Assembly (NCBI GenBank): GCA_049325415.1
Contig: JBMOLL010000098.1
Location: 1 to 50,205 of the forward strand
Length of the DNA stretch: 50,205 bases
Source of the DNA: JBMOLL01 sp049325415
Lineage (GTDB): Bacteria > Bacteroidota > Bacteroidia > Bacteroidales > GCA-2748055
Direction: 5' to 3'
Shown here piece after piece: positions 43,644 through 50,205 of this stretch (position 1 is the first letter of the stretch; each line of letters starts with the position of its first letter). The notes beneath the pieces were generated by a model. It worked only from the letters and a program-made list of their open reading frames with translations, was not told the origin of the DNA and ran no database searches. Position numbers and translations under genes: made by a program.

Positions 43644-43745
43644 ATGGTGGAAGACCTGAATTGCAATTTAAAGGGTTTGCTTTGAGACTGACTGTATGAC
43701 TGTTTTTCACAGTTTGTTTTACAGATTATCCGGATGGAAGTTCAA

Positions 43746-43753
43746 TATCTTTG
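43746..43753 (+). promoter_or_regulatory. -7 promoter box (TATCTTTG) for the beta-propeller gene
   Basis: Exact match to TAnnTTTG, 78 bp before ATG 43832. The nearest TTTG upstream (43713-43716) is too far for a -33 box. Confidence 0.4.
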
Positions 43754-43831
43754 ACAATGCCGCATAATAATCCCCCGAAATGCAAATATTTATTGTAACA
43801 GGAAATAATATCAGAGACATAAACAGAAAAA

Positions 43832-44668
43832 ATGAAAAGGATTAATACAAAACCATGGATAGCAGGTCTGTGCTTAATCCTGGTACAGTTTACAAACACC
43901 AGTGCTCAGAGTCTTCTGAACGGTCCTCAGAAAATTGTGGTAGACGCGAAGAGGGACAGGCTGCTGGCCTCCAATTATTTTACCGGTGATATCGTTCAGA
44001 TCGATAGCGCCGGGAAACAGAGTTATTTTATTAAGGAGGCAGGATTTACAGATGGGATTGAGATCATGGGCGATACGATCTACGGAGTGGGGGAGAACCG
44101 CATGATCAGGGCGTATAACCTGGTAAGCGCGGAACCTGTCTTTAGTATCACCCTGCCTGGCGAAGCGGAAAATTATTTGTCAAGTATTACCAGCGATTCA
44201 GCGGGACATCTTTTCATATCCTGTCCGCTGTTGAACGAAATTTACCGGATGGATATCAAAAAACGTTCGTTCTGGGTATTTGCCCACGACAACGGGCTGA
44301 ACAAACCCAACGGGATCCTGCTGGAAAGAGAGAATAAGCGGATCGTGGTAATCGACGATTCACCGGATTCAAAGATCCATGCCGTCAGCCTGGCCGACTC
44401 CACTGTATCTGAGCTTTGCAGCACCTCTTTTTACAGTCCGGATGGCATAATCAGGGACAGGTCGGGCAGCTATTATGCGGGAGGATATTATCTGGACGGA
44501 ATGTACCGGATCGATCCTTCATTTAAGAGAATTGAATTATTCTATACAGGGACCACGATTGTTTACCCGACCTACGACCGGAAAAACGACGCAATAATCA
44601 TTACACATTTTGATGATAATTCCTGGGAACGTGTACAGATAAGGGATAGGGAGCAGGAGAAACAATGA
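43832..44668 (+). CDS. Secreted SMP-30/NHL-like beta-propeller protein
   Basis: A 278-aa exported protein (signal peptide ending near TNTSAQ, residue 26). The body shows repeated blades such as PQKIVVDAKRDRLLASNYFTGDIVQID, LYRMDIKKRSFWVF-type and LNKPNGILLERENKRIVVID, as in SMP-30/gluconolactonase and NHL propellers. The metal-binding acidic residues of true SMP-30 lactonases (an early E and later N and D) cannot be assigned with confidence, so a binding rather than enzymatic role is possible. It follows the amidohydrolase by 188 bp and has its own -7 box. Confidence 0.75.
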   Translation: MKRINTKPWIAGLCLILVQFTNTSAQSLLNGPQKIVVDAKRDRLLASNYFTGDIVQIDSAGKQSYFIKEAGFTDGIEIMGDTIYGVGENRMIRAYNLVSAEPVFSITLPGEAENYLSSITSDSAGHLFISCPLLNEIYRMDIKKRSFWVFAHDNGLNKPNGILLERENKRIVVIDDSPDSKIHAVSLADSTVSELCSTSFYSPDGIIRDRSGSYYAGGYYLDGMYRIDPSFKRIELFYTGTTIVYPTYDRKNDAIIITHFDDNSWERVQIRDREQEKQ

Positions 44669-44786
44669 CGCTCAAATAAGGACATTATTTAAAAATTTTA
44701 TACAATAATTAACCGGAGGTAAAAAAGAAAAATTAAGGTTCAGTTATTTGGGCTGATTACTGTCGCAGGTCCGGGATCAGAATGGA

Positions 44787-44801
44787 CATTTTGCATCCTG
44801 C
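44787..44801 (-). repeat. Solo fragment of the composite repeat
   Basis: CATTTTGCATCCTGC is identical to 15 bases of element A's array. It lies 25 bp after the stop of the DUF1684 gene. On that gene's strand it reads GCAGGATGCAAAATG, the same orientation relative to the stop codon as in elements A and B. Confidence 0.4.
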
Positions 44802-44826
44802 CTGTCACTTCTTAGACTTATCCTTT

Positions 44827-45723
44827 TCAATGTCCCACACGCTTTTCACCTGCTTCGATCGCTACATCCAGAAGGTTTTCCTTCGGTGGCATCGGACAGG
44901 TAGCGTACGGAGTAAAGGCGCAGGGAGGGTTGGTGGCCCGGTTGAAATCGAGGATCACCCGGCCACTGCTGTCGGGCAGCGGCGCTGAGAGGTAACGCCC
45001 GGCGCCGTAGGTTTCCCTGCCGGAGGTGGCATCAGCCATGATGATGAAAAGACTGTTCCCTTCCGTGGAGGCTACCAGCCGCTGCTTTGTTCCGTTTATG
45101 CGGAAGCGGATTTCACCCTGGCATTTATACTCTTCAAGGGTACCGATAGCTGTAGGGACCCTGAGAACTACAGCCGAATCGTAGGGTACATATTCAGCCC
45201 TTACCACCCAGTTGATATCGGGGGGATAGGAGGGGATCGCATGCAGGGCACTGATGGCCTGACTTTCATAATCCCGTAAACGGATCCCGTACAGCGAATC
45301 CCTTTTAATGATATACCAGCCAAGGCTTCCCATTTCAATTTTGGTCGGCCGGCCCGACTGGTCATCCTTCAGGATCAGCTCGCTTACCGGAACACTGTCG
45401 GCCTTGGCGCCGGAAGCAGGCAGCGCCTGAAGGGTACAAATTCCGTTTTGAAGAGTGATGGTTCCGCAGAAAGGTGCGGCCTTCTCCGGGAAAATGATAT
45501 GGTTGCTGCTGTCGGAACCGAAGGTATTGGCGCCCTCATCAAGCCAGTACAATCCGGCAAGGTTCAGCCAGCCATTGTGTCCCTTCAGCCGTTCGAGGCG
45601 CAGACTTCTCCATTCTTCCAGTTCTCTGTAATAGTTTTCAGGGTCGCTGACCACCGGTTTTTCATTTCTGCACGAATACAACATCACCAGCAAAAGGAGA
45701 GAAGGAAGAAGAGCTTTTTTCAT
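44827..45723 (-). CDS. DUF1684 lipoprotein
   Basis: A 298-aa protein from ATG 45723, chosen because it opens a lipoprotein signal (MKKALLPSLLLLVMLYSC); the frame is open from 45765. The DUF1684 signature is clear: WRSLRLERLKGHNGWLNLAGLYWLDEGANTFGSD early, and ETYGAGRYLSAPLPDSSGRVILDFNRATNPPCAFTPYATCPMPPKENLL at the end. The family is widespread in Bacteroidota and its role is unknown; the fold is all-beta with a conserved C-terminal PC-ATCPxPP region. It is convergent with the beta-propeller gene and divergent from ppgK. Confidence 0.9.
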   Translation of the reverse strand: MKKALLPSLLLLVMLYSCRNEKPVVSDPENYYRELEEWRSLRLERLKGHNGWLNLAGLYWLDEGANTFGSDSSNHIIFPEKAAPFCGTITLQNGICTLQALPASGAKADSVPVSELILKDDQSGRPTKIEMGSLGWYIIKRDSLYGIRLRDYESQAISALHAIPSYPPDINWVVRAEYVPYDSAVVLRVPTAIGTLEEYKCQGEIRFRINGTKQRLVASTEGNSLFIIMADATSGRETYGAGRYLSAPLPDSSGRVILDFNRATNPPCAFTPYATCPMPPKENLLDVAIEAGEKRVGH

Positions 45724-45981
45724 GTTTGTTATTTTTGGCGAAGGTAGGAAAAAGTGAAGAAGCATCGGTCAACCGGGCCCGTGAAAATCTGCCGGGCTGC
45801 TCCGGTCTGTGCGGGGAAAAACCCGTTATGAACAGCCTGTTTATACAATTTTTGCTTCCTTCGTCACATACTTCCCGGCTAATCCTATGCTGTTTCGCAT
45901 ATTTGCCTATTTTTATAACGTGGAAATCTTTTTTCACCGAAACGACAATAACGGAAAACAAGGACCAACAAAAAGACCAAC

Positions 45982-46746
45982 ATGAAACTTAAAGAAATCC
46001 TGGGTATTGATATCGGGGGATCGGGTGTGAAAGGGGCGATTGTCAATACCAAGAAAGGGAAACTGCTTACCGAAAGATTCAGGATCCCGACACCTCAGCC
46101 TGCCACACCGGATGCGGTGGCAGAGGTGATTGCCGGGATAGCCGAACATTTTAAATGGGAAGGGCCCATCGGAGTTGGTTTCCCGGGCGTAATTCAGCAG
46201 GGAGTCGTCAAAACAGCTGCCAATGTGGATAAAACCTGGCTGGAGACCGATATCAACAAACTTTTTACCAAAAAGACCGGTTGCAAAGTGCACGTGGTCA
46301 ATGATGCAGACGCAGCCGGAATGGCCGAGGCAAAATTCGGAGCCGGAGCCGGTGTTAAGGGAGTGGTGCTGCTGGTGACTGTCGGAACAGGGCTAGGGAC
46401 CGTACTTTTTACAAACGGTAAACTGGTTCCCAATCTTGAGCTCGGTCATATCATACTCAAGGGCGATGACGCCGAGAAATATGCCTCCGATGCTGCACGC
46501 AAGAACCTGAACCTTACCTGGGAGGACTGGGCAGGCCATTTCAACGAATACCTTCACCGGATGGAGGAACTGCTGTGGCCCGACCTGATCATCATCGGCG
46601 GCGGTGCTTCCAAAAAAGACGAACTCTTTCTGAAGCACCTTCAAACAAACGCTAAGGTTGTGCCTGCGAAATTGCTGAATAATGCCGGTATCGTTGGTGC
46701 CGCGCTGGCCAGCAAATATTACAATAAACTCGAGGAAGAAGATTAA
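45982..46746 (+). CDS. ppgK: Polyphosphate glucokinase (ROK family)
   Basis: Phosphorylates glucose to glucose 6-phosphate with inorganic polyphosphate (often also ATP). The 254-aa length and motifs match PPGK: ILGIDIGGSGVKGAIV with the ATP/polyP loop (D10, G12, G13), GVGFPGVIQQGVV, the catalytic aspartate in HVVNDADAAGMAEAKFGAG (about 104-122), and LLVTVGTGLGTVLFTNGKLVPNLELGHI. The ROK zinc-binding cysteines are absent, as usual for PPGK. The gene stands alone between - strand genes, with a 216-bp upstream gap. Confidence 0.93.
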   Translation: MKLKEILGIDIGGSGVKGAIVNTKKGKLLTERFRIPTPQPATPDAVAEVIAGIAEHFKWEGPIGVGFPGVIQQGVVKTAANVDKTWLETDINKLFTKKTGCKVHVVNDADAAGMAEAKFGAGAGVKGVVLLVTVGTGLGTVLFTNGKLVPNLELGHIILKGDDAEKYASDAARKNLNLTWEDWAGHFNEYLHRMEELLWPDLIIIGGGASKKDELFLKHLQTNAKVVPAKLLNNAGIVGAALASKYYNKLEEED

Positions 46747-46822
46747 TCTCCCCCCGAAAGGTTTTCCTGCTGCTTACCCTGTCGCTGTCTGGCGGCAGGT
46801 ACTGGTTTTCCGGAACAGGAAC

Positions 46823-48301
46823 TTATTTCCTGCGGATAAAAATAAAATCGCCGCCTTCATCCCCCACATTCTGGATGGTTCCGTACTGGGGGACATTATC
46901 GGAATTGTTGATCACGGCAATGCGCATTTTCGAGAACAGATCTTCAGCAGGCAGGTATTCCGCCGTGTTTTCCCTGAGGTTTTTATTCAGATACTGAAAG
47001 AATGCGCTTTTATCAGGTACCTCGGTGAGAGTACCGCTTGTAATCGCTTTCCGGCTGTTCAGCTGGTAAAGCATCTCAATGGCATAGCTTTCATTGAAGG
47101 CTGAACGGGATTTAAAGATCCCTCCGCTGAAACAGGCATCGGCGATTAACAGGGTATGCTTCGTCTTGATGGCACTCAGGTAATTGGTCAGGTCGGTGTT
47201 AGGGATCCAGTCGACCGGATTATTGGATCCGGCATCCCTGGGCAGCCAGTAACCCACTCCCATACCTTCATCCCAGTACCCATGACCGGCATAGAAAATC
47301 AGGAGATTGTCGTCGGGTTTAACCTGGAACCTCATTCGATGCAGGGCACCGATGATGTCGGCCTTCGTAGCATCGGTCAGCAGGGTGACGTCCTCCGGAT
47401 CGAAATTGTATTGTTGTGTCAGTGTTTTGTAAAGTTCTTTGGCATCCTTGGCCGGTTCAGCCAGATCGGGGATGGCCGGGTCGTCGTATTCGTTATTGCC
47501 GATGATGATGGCATAGTTGCGGGCAGCATAGAAACTGTATTCCACCGACAGGCTCTTGCTGATGGTATCGCCGTTGTCGGTAATCACTTCGATCCGGAGG
47601 TCGTTTTCCCCCAGTTTCAGTTCCACTTCTTCATCTATCCTGAACGCGCAGTCGCCATCGGGAATGATCTTGCCGGAAGTGTAGCCGTTCACAAAGCTGT
47701 TATTTCTGTAAATAATGAGTTTTTTTATTGGCCCGCTGGCTTTTACACAGGCTTTCAGCTCATACTTGCCCGAGGCCACCGAGATATGATCTCCTGTAGC
47801 TGAAAGCATATCGATGGAATAGACAGGCTGTGTTTTCTCCGGCACTACGGCCTGGGCTTCGGGCAGCACATCTGCAGTCCGTTCCGAGGAAAAGCTGATA
47901 CGGGAACGGTTGAGGGAAACATCCCTGGCAGTCACATTGACCTGGTTCTTACCGAAAGCAAGTGGGATCTCGGCCATGAATATGCCGTCGGCAGAAACTT
48001 TGGCCTCAATGCCGTTCACACTGACATCAAATATACCGCCATCGTCGGCTACCTTTCCAATCACAATAAGGGTCTTGGTAGAACACCTGACCAGGGAATC
48101 CTGCGAAAGAACAGGGGATTCCAGACTGATTTTCGGGGGGATCCGGTCGGCCGGTCCGCGGCTTTCATCCTCTGTTTTTCGGGCATCGCTGTTTTTTTTG
48201 GAGATGGAAAACTGTTGCACACCCGATTTGCTTTCAGAGACCTGGGACAGCACCGGAAGAGTGCATGCTGCGAGGGTAAGAAGTAAAACTGCTTTTTTCA
48301 T
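46823..48301 (-). CDS. Secreted caspase-like (C14) cysteine peptidase
   Basis: A 492-aa exported protein with a signal peptide (MKKAVLLLTLAACTLPVLSQ). An N-terminal Ig-like domain (about 57-130, TKTLIVIGKVADDGGIFDVSVNGIEAKV to GKNQVNVTARD) and a second beta domain (about 145-255) are followed by a caspase fold from NYAIIIGNNEYDD. The catalytic dyad is visible as H340 in LIFYAGHGY and C390 in LIADACFSGG, 50 residues apart as in metacaspases. Caspase-like proteases usually cut after arginine, lysine or aspartate; the target is unknown. It is 24 bp behind the outer-membrane-like gene at 48326-49180, so the two are an operon. Confidence 0.92.
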   Translation of the reverse strand: MKKAVLLLTLAACTLPVLSQVSESKSGVQQFSISKKNSDARKTEDESRGPADRIPPKISLESPVLSQDSLVRCSTKTLIVIGKVADDGGIFDVSVNGIEAKVSADGIFMAEIPLAFGKNQVNVTARDVSLNRSRISFSSERTADVLPEAQAVVPEKTQPVYSIDMLSATGDHISVASGKYELKACVKASGPIKKLIIYRNNSFVNGYTSGKIIPDGDCAFRIDEEVELKLGENDLRIEVITDNGDTISKSLSVEYSFYAARNYAIIIGNNEYDDPAIPDLAEPAKDAKELYKTLTQQYNFDPEDVTLLTDATKADIIGALHRMRFQVKPDDNLLIFYAGHGYWDEGMGVGYWLPRDAGSNNPVDWIPNTDLTNYLSAIKTKHTLLIADACFSGGIFKSRSAFNESYAIEMLYQLNSRKAITSGTLTEVPDKSAFFQYLNKNLRENTAEYLPAEDLFSKMRIAVINNSDNVPQYGTIQNVGDEGGDFIFIRRK

Positions 48302-48325
48302 GGTCCGTGTTGATTAGGTAGTCGT

Positions 48326-49180
48326 TCAGAAACAGAGCCCAAGCCCGATATCATAATACGACAGGGCATTCCAGCACCTCAGGTCGGTCGACTTTTCCAC
48401 CTGACCGGGATCGAAATGAGTAAAAGAGCCAAAGAGGCTGAACATCTTGTAATTGAGGATCATACCGGCTTCAAACCCTTTCGCGTCAATGCCATCGTAG
48501 TAACTGGATCCGAGCACATCTTCGAAAAAGGTGAATTTGCTCAGTGCAAAGGAACCAAACAGGTGCATCTTGAAATTCGGGGTATGAAACAATCGTACGC
48601 TGATCCCTGCCGAGTAGATGGTTTCCCCGTGGATCGCGTCATCGGAAAGATCGGGAATTATTGAAAGAGAAGGATCCATTGAGGCTGTCCCTGTTGTATA
48701 GCGCAGGGTGAGCCCGACGGCGCCCAGGTAGGCGAGCCGTGCACCGAATTTGGGTCCGGGTGTCTCAAATACTGCCCCTGCCATGAACTGGCCACGATCA
48801 CGGGAGGGCTTGACCGTGCCGGATACGGAAGGCTTCCCGCTGACCAGCTCGGCCCTCACCGTGAACTCCGCTGAGCTGATCTCGTCCACATCCTTCAGTA
48901 CATCCCAGACAATCCAGTACTCAGCCCGGCCCCCGGGAACATGGTCGCCCATATCGCCGCTTACGCTCCGCAGTTCGGCATTCAGTCCGCCATTGATGGA
49001 ACATAGCACCCTGACCTTAAATACCTGGTCGGGTGTGGAGTTCAGGATCTGGTAGCTGATGCGGATGAAATCGCCTGTCTGTTCGGTGCGGATACCGCTT
49101 ACTTCCTGAGCGTTGACCAATGATGCATAGCAGAACAAAAAGATCACCAGGAGGACCGGAATTCTTTTGCTGAGGATCAT
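48326..49180 (-). CDS. Secreted/outer-membrane-like protein paired with the caspase
   Basis: A 284-aa protein with a signal peptide (KRIPVLLVIFLFCYASLVNAQ). Residues about 28-112 form an Ig-like beta domain (IRISYQILNSTPDQVFKVRVLCSINGGL to EISSAEFTVRAEL), and the rest alternates aromatic and polar residues (GAVGLTLRYTTG, FKMHLFGSFALSKFTFFED, GMILNYKMFSLFGSFTHFD) and ends with YDIGLGLCF. That pattern suggests an eight-stranded outer-membrane barrel ending in an aromatic residue. I do not recognise a named family. As the first gene of the caspase operon it may anchor or present the peptidase. Confidence 0.75.
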   Translation of the reverse strand: MILSKRIPVLLVIFLFCYASLVNAQEVSGIRTEQTGDFIRISYQILNSTPDQVFKVRVLCSINGGLNAELRSVSGDMGDHVPGGRAEYWIVWDVLKDVDEISSAEFTVRAELVSGKPSVSGTVKPSRDRGQFMAGAVFETPGPKFGARLAYLGAVGLTLRYTTGTASMDPSLSIIPDLSDDAIHGETIYSAGISVRLFHTPNFKMHLFGSFALSKFTFFEDVLGSSYYDGIDAKGFEAGMILNYKMFSLFGSFTHFDPGQVEKSTDLRCWNALSYYDIGLGLCF

Positions 49181-49337
49181 ACGTTTAAGATTTCGGAAAG
49201 TCTTTAATCAAGGGCTATCTGTAACCAAATGTACAACTTGTTATCTGAATGTCAAGGGGGCCATCCCGGGTCAAAAAAATATTTTTCAACCGGGGAGGTC
49301 CCCCTTTCTTTCCGGTGCTGCGGGTCTGCCGGATCCC

Positions 49338-50205
49338 CTAATCAATCCTGACCCTTCGGATACTGTTTCTTCCGTACTTCACCGGAAAATACATCCATTC
49401 CGCTACGGCTGGATTCAGGGTATATGATCCTGTATACCTCGGCACCAGTTCGATCGTATAATGGTAGGTCCCGGGCTCCAGGTAGCTGAAAAAAATGCCG
49501 GCATGGTCCTTATAGTATTCATAATGAGGTCCCGACCAGCGGTCGCTGACCTGTTCCCCGTAACTGCATCCGGCAGGGATCGGCACGCTCAGCATAATGT
49601 ACTCTCCTTTCTGTTCAACTTTCAATTCGATGTGCAGGTTTACCTTCACTCCGGCCTTAAGGGTATCGCTGCCTCCCTCAAACCAGGTGCTTACCCTGAA
49701 GGGGTGCTCCACCGCTTGTGGTTCCGGATTAAAGAACTCCTGGTAGAAGGAAAGGTAGGCGGCGCCGCTACCTGTTTTTTCAAGCGAAAGTGTTTTACTG
49801 CCGGTAATAAGAGTATCAAGTGGAAAGCAGCTTAACGGTTTTTCGCTGTTATGGTTCAGGATCAGTTCAACCGGCTCCGGCCTGGCTTTTTCCTCCAGCA
49901 GACCCGGAAGGATGGCTGCCACTATCTGCATGGTCTGGTAGGTATTTCCCCAGTTGAAATCCCGGTTTTTCATCTCCAGAAAGTAGCCCCTGATCCTGGG
50001 AAGAACCTTTGTCTGACTGCTGTCCGATGAAAGGATCCTCAGTGCTGCCAGGGTGGTCAGGGTACTGTTCCATTCCACCCGGTCGCTGCTGTTGGCCCAG
50101 TACCAGTTGCCGTAAAGGGTCTCTTTCTTCAGTTGAAGGATGGAATCGGTGTCTGCCGTCAGACCGGCCTTCAGGCGCAGTTCCTGGTAGGCAATGAAGT
50201 CGCTA
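49338..50205 (-). CDS. Alpha-2-macroglobulin family protein, C-terminal part
   Basis: The frame is open to the window edge, so the gene continues upstream; 288 residues are visible, from SDFIAYQELRLKAG. WYWANSSDRVEWNSTLTTLAALRIL and NWGNTYQTMQIVAAIL are typical of the complement-like helical domain of large bacterial alpha-2-macroglobulins. The C-terminal VSVPIPAG-type LSVPIPAGCSYGEQVSDRWSGPHYEYYKDHAGIFFSYLEPGTYHYTIELVPRYTGSYTLNPA is the macroglobulin receptor-like domain. These proteins are envelope-bound protease traps. Whether the thioester (CxEQ) is present cannot be seen. The caspase operon lies 157 bp downstream on the same strand. Confidence 0.88.
   Translation of the reverse strand, partial: SDFIAYQELRLKAGLTADTDSILQLKKETLYGNWYWANSSDRVEWNSTLTTLAALRILSSDSSQTKVLPRIRGYFLEMKNRDFNWGNTYQTMQIVAAILPGLLEEKARPEPVELILNHNSEKPLSCFPLDTLITGSKTLSLEKTGSGAAYLSFYQEFFNPEPQAVEHPFRVSTWFEGGSDTLKAGVKVNLHIELKVEQKGEYIMLSVPIPAGCSYGEQVSDRWSGPHYEYYKDHAGIFFSYLEPGTYHYTIELVPRYTGSYTLNPAVAEWMYFPVKYGRNSIRRVRID

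Overview
The window looks like a chromosome segment of a Bacteroidota bacterium, probably an environmental polysaccharide-degrading lineage in or near Bacteroidales/Marinilabiliales. The signs are a secreted protein with a type IX secretion (T9SS) C-terminal sorting domain, many lipoproteins with short lipoboxes, GH92 and GH43 glycosidases, DUF1684 and DUF5009 proteins, PAS-rich histidine kinases, and promoters of the Bacteroidota type (TAnnTTTG). A glycyl radical enzyme with its activase implies that the cell lives without oxygen at least part of the time. I saw no rRNA, tRNA, CRISPR array or complete insertion sequence.

Layout. 1-245 is a 73-bp tandem repeat. 0.4-8.6 kb (+ strand): an ectoine-type aspartokinase, a DUF5009 membrane acyltransferase-like protein, a hybrid histidine kinase and a T9SS-exported cadherin-like adhesin with a CRP-type palindrome upstream. 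8.66-9.02 kb is a composite repeat (element A). 9.0-12.4 kb (- strand): an LRR protein with a J-domain-like motif, a PfkB sugar kinase and an MFS exporter. 12.5-14.4 kb (+): a CPA2 antiporter. 14.4-18.9 kb (-): glpK, glpD and a Tat-exported Gfo/Idh/MocA oxidoreductase. 19.0-24.2 kb (+): three acyltransferase-like genes around a SpoIIAA-like protein, then a MATE exporter. 24.24-24.62 kb is element B, the inverted partner of A. 24.8-28.0 kb (+): a glycyl radical activase and a HypD-type trans-4-hydroxyproline dehydratase behind a structured leader.

28.1-40.6 kb (- strand): a GH92 mannosidase; a secreted/regulatory set (acidic secreted protein, membrane-tethered LuxR regulator, frameshifted outer-membrane protein, TPR protein); a YD-repeat-like lipoprotein; a kinase-Crp-esterase operon; and a GH43 glycosidase. 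40.9-44.7 kb (+): an AT-rich stretch with a LytTR membrane regulator and an amidohydrolase-TPR fusion, then a secreted beta-propeller protein. 44.8-50.2 kb: a DUF1684 lipoprotein (-), polyphosphate glucokinase (+), a secreted caspase-like protease with an outer-membrane-like partner (-), and the 3' end of an alpha-2-macroglobulin gene that runs off the window.

How it fits together. Sugar and glycan use is served by GH92, GH43, polyphosphate glucokinase, PfkB and glycerol uptake products (GlpK, GlpD). Amino-acid fermentation is suggested by the HypD-type enzyme. The points most worth a second look are the two composite repeats whose ends coincide with transporter stop codons, the two-hairpin leader before the radical-enzyme operon, the membrane-tethered LuxR protein with its secreted neighbour, the J-like/LRR protein, and the exported caspase.
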